From the NCBI GenBank assembly GCA_037355855.1, contig CM074758.1:3693001-3757000 (forward strand): a stretch of 64,000 bases of DNA. Direction: 5' to 3'. The position numbers and the translations under genes were made by a program. The notes beneath the pieces are model-generated. The model searched no databases. It was not told where the DNA came from and worked only from the letters and a program-made list of their open reading frames with translations. This DNA is from Pseudo-nitzschia pungens. Taxonomy: Eukaryota > Bacillariophyta > Bacillariophyceae > Bacillariales > Bacillariaceae. The stretch's first letter is position 1; each line of letters opens with the position of its first letter. This document shows positions 10,136-21,894 of the stretch, in pieces.

Positions 10136-11476
10136 TATTACTTCGGTACGGTACATACTACTAGTAGTAACTCTACTGCTATCATGTAGAAGAAATCAAT
10201 TCTCAGCAAATAAATGCATGACAGAAAATGCATGTGTCGGTCGTAAATTTTACTTCACATAATTTTGGGTCGGAATGGAACAAGAAAGACGGCAACTGAA
10301 ATATAATGAGATGGAAATGGTAAGTGAAACACATCAAGGTTGGAGGAGGTATTAATAATGGATTTTGATTCGTCTAACTGTGCATCATTGACTTGCCTGC
10401 TTGCTCCTGATAGGGAGGCGACCGCAACTGCTGATGAAATAGGATGCAACGGCAAATGAAATATAACGCAACGGTGAGTGAAGCACATCAAGATCTGGGG
10501 TATTGATAATGGATTTCAATTGTTCTAATTCTGAATTGAGTTGCCTGCTTGCTACTGATAGGGAAGAATCAACTTTAATGCGACAGGGCAACTGAAAAAT
10601 GATGCGACGGGGCAACTGACACATATCGCAACTCAAAAATGATAAAATGATGCAATTGCAACTGATGAAATATGATGCGATGTGATCGCAACTCAAATAT
10701 GATGCGATCGCAACTCAAATATGATGCGATCGCAACTCAAACAATCTGATGTGATCCCAACTGAAATATGATGCAATTGCAACTGATGAAATATGATGAT
10801 GCGATTGCAACTCAAATATGATGCGATCGCAACTGAGGAAATATGATGGGATCGCAACTGAGGAAATATGATGGGATCGCAACTGACATATGATCTGGTC
10901 GCAACTGAAATATGATGCGATCACAACTCAAATATGATGGGATCGCAACTGAGGAAATATGATGGGATCGCAACTGAAATATGATGCGATTGCAACTGAA
11001 ATATGATGCGATCACAACTGAAATATGATGCGATCACAACTCAAATATGATATAGGAAGTAAATTTGTGTGGTGGTGGGAACAAGAAAAAACGAATTGAG
11101 AATAAAATTATTACTATAAATTCTAAATTTTTTTTGAAAGATTGACTGGTTTTGCATCACAGTAATTCAAAATTTCTTAGGTGAGGGTCGCAATTTGTGT
11201 GAGGAGAGGGGTCGCGATTTCTGGAATAGTCCATAATTTTTGTGAAGAATTTTTTGAATGTATGCTGGAATTTCTTGAGGGGTGTGCCGGGAAATAATTT
11301 GTGTCGTGTTCAAAAAAAAAGAATCTTTTTCTCGGAATTGAGGTAGTTATGAGGTCGCAATTGGGGTTGCGAATCGGGAGAGAGCTAGGAATCGAGCTAC
11401 GTCAAAATGAGCCAGGAATAAATCGCGACCCCCCTAAATAAATTGTTGGGAGGGGTCGCGAAACAGTTTTCGGACG
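10136..11476 (-). mobile_element. TIR element Y, terminal part interrupted by X
   Basis: It begins mid-element with the sequence that in T lies at about 52,890 and in W at about 454, and runs to a family TIR end at 11,476. The terminal block (11,060-11,476) is more diverged than in W, X and T, which fits an older copy. Bases after 11,476 (AAAATATTGCTATCG) continue the tRNA-like module of element Z. Confidence 0.75.
10565..11050. repeat. Expanded array of 20-22 bp repeats (GATGCGATCGCAACTG)
   Basis: About 20 units of AAATATGATGCGATCGCAACT with variants GATGGGATCGC and GATGCGATCACAAC. Each full unit carries the palindrome GCGATCGC. The array is much longer than in W or T. Confidence 0.85.
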
Positions 11477-11690
11477 AAAATATTGCTATCGAATTGTGAT
11501 GTAGCAAAAGACATTCCCATGATGGGACTTGAACTGGCAACACCACATTCTGTGCACCAAATGGTGCCACTATAACTATCTACTACTGCCAGAAGGGTTT
11601 TCTCTCTATGTTATAATGCTACTACAATCTCGGGGAAGGCTCATCGTGTATAATATGTACCAACAGTAAGGTACTGTACCTCCACCGCTT
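11477..11690 (-). repeat. tRNA-like (SINE-like) module in Z
   Basis: On the minus strand a B-box match GTTCAAGTC (11,526-11,534 as its complement) lies downstream of AGTGGCACCATTTGG, which resembles an A box. Homologous modules occupy the same place in V (16,745-16,959) and T (54,155-54,360). No complete cloverleaf can be drawn by eye. Confidence 0.45.
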
Positions 11691-12154
11691 CGTGCCAAAA
11701 GATTTGGACCAGTATCATACATACAGTATACACAGTACTGGAAACCTACACATCCCCTGCCTATACATAGTACATACGTACTACTAGGCACTATGTATGC
11801 AGACATGTCATTTTTTCTTTTACTAAGACTGTAGACTTAGTACTGTAATCTACGTACATTGCTGTCATTTTTTCCAGTCAGCCTGTACAAACAGTACTGT
11901 TACCTACGTACATTGCATCATCACCATCACGGTGAATCGTGGAGGATGTGTCATAATTTTCGTTTCAGCGTTGGAAATTTTCTGTCAGGCCCAGTTTAAA
12001 GTGAGATCAAGGCGCCTGGTACCATCTTGGAGAGACTAATGGCAAAGAAAGTAAAGAACTGATCACTCTTGAAATCCTTCCTGTTATCTTTTGTTATCAA
12101 GGTAGGGTGGGTTGCAGACCTTGAGTCATCTGGCTTATCCAGATATCTACGAGT

Positions 12155-12650
12155 ACGACGCGCGAACGAACCTGCAGGGGACGACAAAGACGATCGGAAC
12201 AACGAAGACCGAAGACACTAAAAGGTACGACGAAGGTACGATCGTAGAAGAGGGGGACGACAATGACGAGCGAGCTGACGATGACGACCGGGACAACGAC
12301 GACGACCGGGACGACGACGACGACCGGGACGACGATGACGACTAACCGCCCGTTGTTTATTTTGTACAACCACACACAGATCGTAGCAAAGAGCAACGAC
12401 GGAGACAATCAGAAGAAAGAGGAAACAACACTAAAAGGTACTGTAATTGAATACCGATTTCAAGGACGACGACGATGATGACGATCAAAGCGAAGAGCAA
12501 CGACGACTTCAAGGACGACAAACACGATCGAAACGAAGAGCAACAACGATTTCAAGGACGACAACGACGACGATCAAAACGAAGAGCAATGACGATTTCA
12601 AGGACGACGACGACGAGGGGAACGATGAACGACCGATACGATTGTTGAAG
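12155..12650 (+). repeat. GACGA/GACCGG-rich repeats in Z
   Basis: A tract of GACGACGACCGG repeats (12,260-12,345) and AGAGCAACGACGATTTCAAGG units. Compositionally open in several frames; not called as a gene. Confidence 0.7.
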
Positions 12651-12699
12651 AGGGGAACGACGAACGACCGATACGGCGATAGTTCTTTAAAAATATTCT

Positions 12700-13445
12700 C
12701 GTGTATTATCCCCCTGTATTATCGACGCGTTGCTGCTTGCTGTCCCCCCCTGTATTATCGACGCGTTGGTTGCTGCTTGCTGTCCCCCCTGTATTATCGA
12801 CGCGTTGCTGCTTGCTGTCCCCCCTGTATTTTCGACGCGTTTCTGCTTGCTGTCCCCCCTGTATTTTCGACGCGTTTCTGCTTGCTGTCCCCCCTGTATT
12901 ATCGACGCGTTGCTGCTTGCTGTCCCCCCTGTATTATCGACGCGTTTCTGCTTGCTGTCCCCCCTGTATTATCAACGCGTTGCTGCTGCTTGCTGTCCCC
13001 CCCCTGTATTATCGACGCGTTGCTGCTGCTTGCTGTCCCCCCTGTATTATCGACGCGTTGCTGCTTGCTGTCCCCCCTGTATTATCGACGCGTTGCTGCT
13101 GCTTGCTGTCCCCCCCCTGTATTATCAACGTTGTTGCTCACTGTCCACCCTGTGTCAAATTTTTTTTCTACATAAATCCCTGTACAATTTGTACTGGAAA
13201 ATCGAATTTTTTGATTGGCTCAATCACTCAGCACCTCTATCTGCTTGCTGTCCCCCCTGTATTATCGACACGTCGACACGTCGCTGCTTGCTGCTGCTTG
13301 CTGTCCCCCCACCTGTATTATCAACGCGTTGCTGCTTGCTGCTGCTTGCTGTCTCCCCTGGTGTATTATCGACGCGTTGCTGCTTGCTGTCCCCCCTGTA
13401 TTATCGACGCGTTCCTGCTGCTTGCTGCTTGCTGTCCCCCCTGTA
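12700..13445. repeat. C-rich 35-38 bp minisatellite in Z
   Basis: About 17 units of TGTATTATCGACGCGTTGCT followed by GCTTGCTGTCCCCCC, with an optional extra GCT and a variable C run. Unit length is not a multiple of three, so the long open frames across it are artefacts of absent stops. Confidence 0.9.
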
Positions 13446-13843
13446 GGATTGAGTGAGGTATGGATAGAAGTTGTTGCGGCGGTGTCATTTGGGGCAAGGG
13501 AGGGGGGGATTTGTGGTCCATTCTGTGTCATTGTCAGTCCATACTGTGATGGTGTGTGTCGGACCAAAGGGAGGGTGACTTCTGCTTTCGCAGAAGAAAT
13601 AAAATCCATAAGATTGTTCGCACGATAATAAGTTTGGCAATCATTGTTGGAATAGAGATGCCTAGAGAGGCCTTGAGATACGTATCGGTAGGTGTGAAAG
13701 TGGCTCGATTCTTGTTTGTATCCCTTGAAGGATTGCTGTGTTTTTCTTTTTCTTCCGGAGGCAATGCAGTTGCGACAATGGAATGTCTTGGGTATTCTGG
13801 GCTCATTGGCAAAGTGCCTTGGGTCGGAGGAAGCTTTCGGCAT
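13445..13843 (-). CDS. Zinc-finger-like N-terminal frame in Z (partial, unknown)
   Basis: From the ATG at 13,843 the frame contains CRNC, then a basic linker, HFHTYRYVSQGLSRHLYSNN and DC. The arrangement C-x2-C ... H-x-H ... GLSRHL ... C resembles C2H2/C2HC fingers found at the start of transposon proteins. The frame then passes into the minisatellite and loses sense. T holds the homolog at 56,501-57,022. The two copies differ by substitutions and a 3-nt indel that keeps frame, hinting at past coding constraint. Function not recognised; perhaps a DNA-binding exon of the element. Confidence 0.45.
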
Positions 13844-13845
13844 GG

Positions 13846-14254
13846 TGGTGTGTGTTTTTGTGATGCGATTCTTAGCTGGGGTACTGGTATTTGATGTGAC
13901 ACCACTGAAAAAAAAAGTTCACAAAGGTGCACGACGTAACCCTTTGGTGTGATTGAAGTAAATTGGATTAAAAATTATTTGTTGTGTTGAGTCAAGTGTG
14001 TCAAATGTGTAAAATGGAATGAAAATGTGAAGAGGGACTGAATGCCAGGGTCTAGAACAGAACATTTCCGTCGACACGTTGGGGGAGTTGAGAAAAGGGA
14101 GAAATGTGGTTGAGAATAATGGAAAAAAGTTGAGAATAATGGAAAAAAGGTTGTGAAATAAAAAATTGGGGTTGTGTTTTTTTTAGACAAGTCGCGATCC
14201 GGTCGCGATCTGGTCGCGATTGGTCGCGATGGGTCGCAAAACAGTTTTCGGACG
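13846..14254 (+). repeat. Right subterminal block and TIR of Z
   Basis: AT-rich block ending in clustered GGTCGCGAT motifs (14,190-14,235) and the TIR at 14,254. Nearly the same as 57,025-57,433. Confidence 0.8.
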
Positions 14255-15596
14255 GTGGTGTTCTGTCTCCACGAGAGTCCTTTTCCAGTGTGGTTCCATC
14301 CGTGGCAAACGCCCCCTTGAATCCTGTAAAATAACAGGGAATCATGGACGCTGCTTTCTCCACGTCTGTCTTGCTCGCTCCTTCCCCACCGGACCGAGCC
14401 TCCATGGTGCCACCATGACGCTCAGCTACTGTACTCTGTATCAATAGGCCCCAGAGGTGGATGTGTGGGCTCTGGTCGGTTTGCGCGTTGTCTGTCTGCT
14501 GGGGAAGGGCTCCCCATTAACATCAGGGATCTCACGATGTCAGCTGCTGGTCCAGTTACAGCTGAGGTTTTACATCCAAGTGTAGGCATGGATGCCAGTG
14601 GTGATCAGCCAGCTGGGTTTCTTCACGCGCTCTAGCCGGCGTCCCGGTTCGTAGTGGGTCGAGCGGTGGGTCTGATAAACTGCGTTGATATTGCTCGTCA
14701 GCAATCTTCGTAGAACTTGTTGAATCGGTAGATAAATCGTCTGGTTCTGCGTACTGAAAAAATAGGGGAAAGCCCTAACAATAATAACACATAAGGTCCT
14801 GGCAAATCGTGAGGCTACAGTGGACTGTTCAAGGTCTATTGCATACACTTAGTTACTACAAGGTACTTCCCTAGAGGTACATCGGAATCGATCGAAAGGG
14901 AGGGCATGATAGGTGTGTTTATTTTAGAGCATCAAGAAAAGAGTGAATACAGGGAGCTGAGCGCAGCTCAGCTCTGTATCATATCGTGACAGCGTTCGAT
15001 AACTCATATAATAACAGAGCCCTGTAGCTCTGGTACTGTATTCTACGGAGTATTGAACCATACCGGAGTATCGTATCTCCGATTAATTATTAGATCGAAT
15101 CGTGTGCTAGCTCACTTATGCTAGCACGTTTGGTAACTGTTTGGGCCGGGTATCCGGTCATGGTACATATTATACACCAATGACCCGACCCCGGCGGTAG
15201 CATAGTATCTTAGCATGGTATCATGGTAGGTTAGCATCTTTCAGTATCTCGTAGCCTTAGCAACCCTAACCCTGTAGCATTTAGCTACACCATAACAGGT
15301 GCTTTACTCGGGGTACGTACAATTGGTACAAATCGTACGCAACGGCCCTAGTAATTTCTGCTAGCATCCATACTAAGCAGGATATAGGTCTGTTGCTAAG
15401 CCTGTTGCTAAGCCTGTTGCTAAGCCTGCTGCTAAGCCTGTTGCTAAGCCTGTATGCTACCAATTAGCACACAGCTCAGCACTCAGCTCAGCACCTGTTA
15501 GTCAGCTAGTACTGGAGGCTGCTGCCTGTAGCCCCAGTACACTCTCCTACACAGGAGCCTTAGCACAGATCATAGCACCCACCCTGAATATCTTCA
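14255..15596 (-). mobile_element. Copia element C0: leader and LTR (partial)
   Basis: The 14,255-14,682 stretch is the reverse of the C1 leader (42,828-43,250), including the PBS-like GTTTATCAGACCCACCGCTC. The LTR is 14,683-15,596 (914 bp), reverse of the 947-bp LTR of C1, with 12-bp AGGCTTAGCARC repeats at 15,390-15,450. The gag-pol part would lie beyond the left window edge, displaced by Z. The right boundary abuts the 181-bp satellite of V. Confidence 0.75.
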
Positions 15597-16725
15597 TAGA
15601 ATCGCCCCAGACTGAATAATTAGTAGTTGGCCCAGCAGTACCGCAGCATTTAGTAGAAAATACTGTAAAATCAAATATCTGAATGAATCTGGCCAATATT
15701 TGTGTGATTCCAGTGTGAATATTCCTCATACTGTGCATGGGCAAGAGTATTCAAAAAGAAGTACTTCGTATTCTATAATCATTGGAAGTTTGGATGTCAC
15801 CAGCACTTAAAAATTAATATTTGGCCCAGTACTATGGAATTTACTAGAAAATACTGTACAATCACATACTTGAATGAATGTGGCCAATAGTTGTGTGATT
15901 CCAGTGTGAATATTCCTCATCCCATGCATGGGCAAGAGTATGCAAAAAGAAGTATTCAACAATCACCTATAATTTGGGTGTCACCACTGAATAATTAATA
16001 TTTGTTCCACTACTGCAGAATGTACTAGAAAAAAGTACCAAATCAAATATCTGAATGAATCTGGTCAGTGTTTGTGTGATTCCAGTGTGAATATTCCTGA
16101 TCCTATGCATGGGCAAGAGTATGCAAAAAGAAGTATTCAAAAATCATTGAAAGTTTGGATGTCACCACTGAATAATTAATATTTGTTCCACTACTGGAAA
16201 ATTTACCACTAGAAAATACTGTAAAATCAAATATCTGAGCAAATCTGGCCAATCTTTGTGTGATTCCAGTGTGAATATTCCTGATCCTATGCATGGGCAA
16301 GAGTATGCAAAAAGAAGTATTCAAAAATCACCTATAATTTGGGTGTCACCACTGAATAATTAATATTTGGTCAACTACTGCGGAATTTACTAGAAAAAAG
16401 TACCAAATCAAATATCTGAATGAATCTGGTCAGTGTTTGTGTGATTCCAGTGTGAATACTCCTGATCCTATGCATGGGCAAGAGTATGCAAAAAGAAGTA
16501 TTCAAAAATCATTGAAAGTTTGGATGTCACCACTGAATAATTAATATTTGGTCCACTACTGGAAAATTTACCACTAGAAAATACTGTAAAATCAAATATC
16601 TGAATGAATGTGGCCAATCTTTGTGTGATTCCAGAGTGAATATTCCTGATCCTATGCATGGGCAAGAGTATTCAAAAAGAAGTATTCCAAAAGCACCAAT
16701 AATTTGGGTGTCACCATTGAATAAC
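15597..16725 (+). repeat. 181-bp satellite array, six copies
   Basis: The landmark GCAAGAGTA recurs at 15,741, 15,932, 16,113, 16,297, 16,478 and 16,662, giving periods of 191, 181, 184, 181 and 184 bp. Confidence 0.9.
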
Positions 16726-16744
16726 TGAATAGCTCACTTATCGT

Positions 16745-16959
16745 GACATGTGCTTCGCAGCAAAAATATTGCTATCGCATCGTGATGTAGCAAAAGACAT
16801 TCCCATAGCAGGACTTGAACGAAGAACACCAACCTGATTGCATCCATTGGTGCCACTATTACTGTCTACTACTACTACTACTGAAAGGATGTTCTCTCTA
16901 TCTTATAATGCTCTTACCATCTCAGGTAAGGCTCATCCTGTATAATATGTACCAACAGT
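16745..16959 (-). repeat. tRNA-like (SINE-like) module in V
   Basis: B-box match GTTCAAGTC on the minus strand (16,812-16,820) with AGTGGCACCAATGG upstream of it. The module is cut at 16,959 by the gypsy LTR; in T the same sequence runs on (ACCAACAGT then AAGG). Confidence 0.45.
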
Positions 16960-17283
16960 TGTTATGGTCTAGAGTAGAAATTTTGGAGTAGTGTGAAATT
17001 GTGAATGTTTAGATACTTTACGAGATATTGTTACGTGAATTGAGAATGGAGACATATCAAATTTGAGGTCGCCAGCATAGCCACACTTTGGCATGCTCTG
17101 CCATAAATGTTGATTAATTGTCGGTTCCCACGATTAGGCATATATTACCTTCTGGGACTCGACCATAATAGTTAGAACACATATCGAAATGTATTCATGA
17201 CTGAAGATACAATATTCGATTCCCATATGGGATTCAGTTAATTATTCAGTCGTGGCTTGAGCTAGCTACGCTAGCTCGTCACA
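16960..17283 (-). repeat. G1 LTR (3' LTR in coding sense)
   Basis: It starts TGTTATGGTCTAGAGTAGAA and ends CGTCACA, matching the ends of the G2 LTR but with a longer, diverged middle. Confidence 0.8.
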
Positions 17284-17313
17284 TAGTGCCCCATGATTGA
17301 ACGAATCCTATAT

Positions 17314-20099
17314 CTAAGCCGACCAATGGATTATCGAAGATTCTGATTGGTTGATTGGATCCTTGTAAGGCGTCAGCTTGCGAATGTTAACTGTTTCGAC
17401 AATCGATGGCGTCTTCTGAATCTTAACAGTGCCATTGTCATGAGCTTGGGCAATAGTGAATGGTCCTGTCTTCCGCGGCTGCAGCTTGTCCGGATCTGGC
17501 TCTTGCATCCATACCTTGTCGTTGGGTTGAAAGGTATGTTCCTTGCATTTGGCATTATCTCTGACGAGCAGAGCCTTGTTAATACCTTGCTGTCGAAGCT
17601 GCTGTAGAGCTAACAGATTCGATGTTAATGGTAGATCAACCAGCATGTCCCGGCTATATACTAGGGACCCTGGAGATGCCTGTAGAGCGGCGTTAACAGC
17701 ACATCTGGAAGCATGCATGCAGGTGGATAGTGCATTATCCATGAGTTGACTTGCTCTGGTGTTAACCTGAGGGGGGTTAACATGTACCACCAGGACGCGA
17801 AGGATATCAGCCACTGTATGATGGACGCGCTCGCATATGGCATTTGACTGGGGGTTCTTTACTGTTGTTGGGACCGATTGGATTCCATACTGCTTGAGGG
17901 TAGTCTGGAATTCAGCCCCTAGGAATTCACCACCATTGTCATGGACACATCTGATAGGTCTTGGGTATCTCAAGAGCCAGCAGTTCTTGAATTGATCTGA
18001 TACATGCTGCGAGGACTTATCTCTGATTCTGATGATTTCAAGGAGGTTAGTAACCGGATCAATACAGGTTAGGGCTTTGAAGTTGTAGTTCTTGCCTTGG
18101 GCTGTAATCTTCCATGGTCCTATGAGATCCATGTGTACCTCATAGAATGGGGATAATGGCGCTTCTTTTGGTGGTAGTTTGCCATATTGGGAGTTCTGGT
18201 TCTTGTATTTGATGCAATGGTCTGGGCATACATAGGACTTGCATAAGCTGGTTAGATTATCAGCGTAGAACCGGGCTGATATAGTCTGTTGTAATCTGGT
18301 GGATCCACAATGGCCCAACAGGAGATGCACCATTTGATGGTATCATTAATAAGAGATGCTGGTATGTAGATTCTCCAGCATTCAGGGTTGACTTGATTCG
18401 CGTAACAAAGTATCTTGTTGCCCTCTAATTCTTGGTAGAAGAAGGCTTTTGATTGAGTCTTGAACTTGATGGTTGGATCCTTCTGCTGATGAAGGTAGAT
18501 GTTGGAGTAGTTCACCGGGCATTCTACCTCTTGACTGTTAGGTAGGTTGATAAGACACTCATTGTTCAGCAGACAAGTTTGGAGTTCTTGGTCTGCGTCA
18601 TTGCATAAGTGCTGGAATAAGTTGGGGAACTCCGATAGGAACAGTTCTTCATCTTGCTTGGGGACTTCAAGTTTCAGAAAATCAATAAGAGTGCCTTTAT
18701 TAAGGGCTTCTTTCTAGCCTGGAGAAGGCATCAGCAAGAACATTCTTCTTGCCTTCAACGTAGGTGAGGTTGACACCGAATTCTTCTAGGAATAGTCTCC
18801 ACCGGAGGACTCGTTGGACTGAAAGGGTTCTGAAGGTGAGGTTCTTATGGTCAGTGTATACGTTGATGACTCCACCGAGGAGCATCTTTCTGTACTCTTT
18901 GCAGCAGAGTACAATAGCTAGGAGTTCTTTCTCCATGGTTGTATAATTCTTTTGGGCATCAGATAGTTTCTTGGACCAATAAGCGATTGGTTTGCCATCT
19001 TGTATGATAGCAGCACCTAGTTGTAGGTCTGAGGCATCAGTGTACAGTTCAAAGGGCTTGTTAAGGTCTGGATAGGTGTTCAGCGCATCTGCTGCTACCA
19101 TTGCTTTCATCTCTTGAAAGGCTTTATCCTGAGCAGGTCCCCAAGTGAAGGCCAAAGGGGCTTTTCTTTGCTTGCCTTTGATGGCAGCTGCTTGAGGAGT
19201 TTTCTTGGGGGTTCCGGTGATATCAAAGAGAGGAGCCAGGACATGAGATCTGCGAGGCCACATATCTCTGTAGTATCCAACTGCTCCAAGGAAGGATTTG
19301 ACTTGGGTTATAGTCCGAGGCCTATCCATCTGCAGGATGGCTTCAACCTTCTTTCGCCATGGCTTAACTGCTGTAGGAGTCATCCAATATCCAAGGAAGT
19401 CAGTCTCTTGTACAGCCCAATCACACTTGAGTGGGTTGCATTTAAGTCCATTTTGGTTGAGCCGGTCCAGGATCTTGTCAATGGTCTTCATGTGTAGATC
19501 AAAGGAGCCATTGGTCCAGATGCCAATATCATCAATATAAACAGTGCAGTCGGTGTCTTGTAGGATATCTTCCATTAGTTGCTGGGCAACATCTAGAGAG
19601 ACTTTGACACCCATTGGTAGTCTTTGGTATTCATAGCAGCCATATGGCGTCACTAGTATGGTACAGAGTTTCTTGCTTGCATCATCCAGTTCAAAGCAGT
19701 AGTATTGCATGGACAAGTCAATCTTGGTGAAGTGAGTGTACTTGCCTCTTTTGTTCATGATATCCTGTATCCGGGGGATTGGATAAGGACGTCGCTCAAG
19801 GAGTTCATTGAGTTCCCTGAAGTCTGATACCCATCTAACTCTGTTGTCCTTCTTTGGAACAATAAAGGTAGGGAATGCCCATTCAGCCGGTCCAGTGCAT
19901 CTTTTGAGTACTCCATCATTACAAAGATTCTGGAGCTCCCTTTTGAATAGGTCTTCTCTTTTGTATGCAACTGGGTAAGGCTTCTTGTGTATGGGTTTGG
20001 ATCCAGGCTTCAGTCTTAGAGAGATCTTCTTGTGAGGGTACTTGCCAAGTTCTCCATTGAAGACATTTGGATACTTGTTCAGTGTTGCTTGGAATTGCT
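17314..20099 (-). pseudogene. pol: G1 pol: RT, RNase H, integrase (frameshifted)
   Basis: Gypsy-order pol read leftwards. RT has SDFRELNELLERRPYPIPRI and YIDDIGIW, RNase H has ELYTDASD and YTDHKN, integrase has the zinc region (CPDHC), HDNGGEF and ICERVH, and a C-terminal GPF module. Frame breaks occur near 18,280-18,330, 18,700, 19,650 and in the integrase (extra residue in LRVLVVHVN). It is close in sequence to G2 but no longer able to encode a whole polyprotein. Confidence 0.85.
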
Positions 20100-20634
20100 T
20101 CCATCTCCTCTGAATTGGCCATTGGTGCAGCTGGTGCACTTCCCCAGTCACACTCCCTGTTACAAACCTCTTTCCAAGTCCTACAAGGTTACACCCTGAC
20201 TGCCAAGAGGCAGTGGCTTGCAACCATCCACCTTGCCAGGAAGCAGTATGCAGCGCCTGTCCAACCTGTGCAGCCCTACCAACGAGAGGCTGCTCTCCTC
20301 AGAGCCTGGCTTACTGGACCTCAGGGTTGATTACACTTTGTAACTTGGTTTTGTCTTCTGTTCCTGCTTCTTATCCTGTCCCCTACCTTTTGATACTGGA
20401 TCCTATCCCACTATCTTCCTTCCCATCTCATTTTCTCTCAAGTCCCTTTTTTGTGGGACTTGTTTTGTTCCTTTCCCTGTCTGATGTTCAAGGTTTGTTT
20501 GAAAAATTTGTCGTTCTACCACTTGGGGTCCTGACTCTATGATGGAGGCGACGTTAAAGTCTGGTCACAGACTGAGTAATTTCGTTTCACCTTTGGTGAT
20601 TAAAGTTATTTAAATACGTATATTATTATTATTA
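20100..20634 (+). mobile_element. LINE 3' end fragment inserted in G1 pol
   Basis: 535 bp carrying the last codons of a LINE ORF (KRQWLATIHLARKQYAAP, ending RAWLTGPQG stop at 20,330), a 3' UTR and a (ATT)n tail. It is flanked by a 15-bp direct repeat TTGCTTGGAAYTGCT (20,085-20,099 and 20,635-20,649), as expected for target-primed insertion with 5' truncation. The ORF end matches the minus-strand LINE at 31,617. Confidence 0.85.
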
Positions 20635-20649
20635 TTGCTTGGAACTGCT

Positions 20650-21894
20650 GCTGCTCTGCTGTGGACATGTGGCTCTGCTGTTGCTGTGCGACTGTAGATG
20701 GATCTGTTTCTTGGTAGGCTCTGTCAAGGATCACCTTGGACTTGTATGGATTGGCAAAGGAGGGATCATCAGCAAAGAGTTCAGCATCCTCGAGTTCTTC
20801 CATGAACATGGTGTAGTCGGACTCGTGGTATAGAGATGTATCCTTCATAGGAATAGTTCTATCCATCCACTGAACTGCTCCTTCTTTGAATAGGAGATTG
20901 ATCTTTGCTAGGTGGAGGAAGTCTCTGCCTAGTATCAAATCGTATTTGCAGTTCGGGGAATGGAAGAGCCTTGCCTCGTGTCGGTCGATGGTATAGTTGC
21001 CAAACTCTTGTAGCTTGAGGTTCTTCATGATGATGTATTCTGTAGTATCGAAGCTTCCATTTGCTGTTGTGGTTAGGACTTGATGCTTGCTTCTTATTTG
21101 TAGTATGGTGCCAAATGGTAGGGCTCGTTTGTTAATTAGAGTTCCGGACGATCCACTATCGAGTAGTGCGAGTAGTGGTCTTGATTTCGTTGATATGCCT
21201 TGTATATACTGTACTGTGGTTAGTAGAATAGGAGCCACGTTGCTCGTATTCTGAATAGGAGCCACGTTGCTCTTATTCATGTATGCCTGTTCTGCTGTAT
21301 TTGCAGCAGTTGACAGCAGCTTTAAATAATTTTGCTCCAGCGCACCTCCTCTGGTGTAGTCTTTGGAGTTTCCGGGATTGCAATAGAGATTTTTTGCTGT
21401 ACCGGTAGACCAATTTCTTGCCAGGGACAAGGTTGGTCTATTTATTGCTGCTGTACTATCTTTCGTGTCTGTACCCTTGGATCGATTCGGTTGGTTTCGA
21501 TTCGTATCCTGTAGGTTCCTTCCCCTCTTTATCTGGGAGATCTCCTCCATGCGTCATCCCAGACAGCAGGGCTGTGCTGGCATCCAGTTCCTGGGGAGCT
21601 GGAGGCAAGGTGATTGCTGGTTTTGGTGAAGCCCAGGGCTTCTTAGGCTTGGAGCCATTGGAGATTCAGGGGAGCCATAGGAGTTCCCCATCGATACTCC
21701 GTTCAGTTCTTCCACCATGATTGGCATGGTATTCTTCAATAGCTGCTTCACGAGCTGCGTTGATATGGGCTTGGAAGGTCTCGTTGCTCCCTGGTATCAT
21801 GAGCGCTTGAGTATGAGTATGAGTATGGAAGGACTCAGTTTGGTTGTTACTGGTGCCCTTGTAGTTCTTGGAGTACTTGTTCTTCAAGCACTCG
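20650..21894 (-). pseudogene. G1 pol 5' part (protease) and gag 3' part
   Basis: The protease carries LLALLDSGSSGTLINKRALP (DSG catalytic motif) near 21,140-21,200. Upstream, the gag end (SIDGELLWLP) is followed by TGA at about 21,684-21,686, with pol continuing in the same frame. The gag zinc-knuckle part is cut at 21,894 by G2. A frame break lies near 21,480-21,530. Confidence 0.75.

Larger units (their letters stand above)
11477..14254 (+). mobile_element. TIR element Z, right part interrupted by Y
   Basis: Same order as T 54,160-57,433: tRNA-like module, AT-rich spacer (11,690-12,110), GACGA block, C-rich minisatellite, zinc-finger frame on the minus strand, and the right TIR (...CAGTTTTCGGACG, 14,254). 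The next bases, GTGGTGTTCTGTCTCCACGA, match the copia leader in reverse, so Z inserted into C0. Confidence 0.8.
15597..16959 (+). mobile_element. TIR-family element V, internal fragment
   Basis: It holds the 181-bp satellite followed by the tRNA-like module in the order and orientation of T 53,095-54,360. It is bounded by C0 on the left and gypsy G1 on the right, and neither TIR is present. Confidence 0.65.

Noticed and set aside
10680..11000. GCGATCGC palindromes like the HIP1 sites of cyanobacteria
   Set aside because: They occur only within one tandem repeat of a eukaryotic transposon and not elsewhere in the window.
12447..13628. Long plus-strand frames across 12,447-13,628
   Set aside because: Same minisatellite and GACGA repeat effect as in T.
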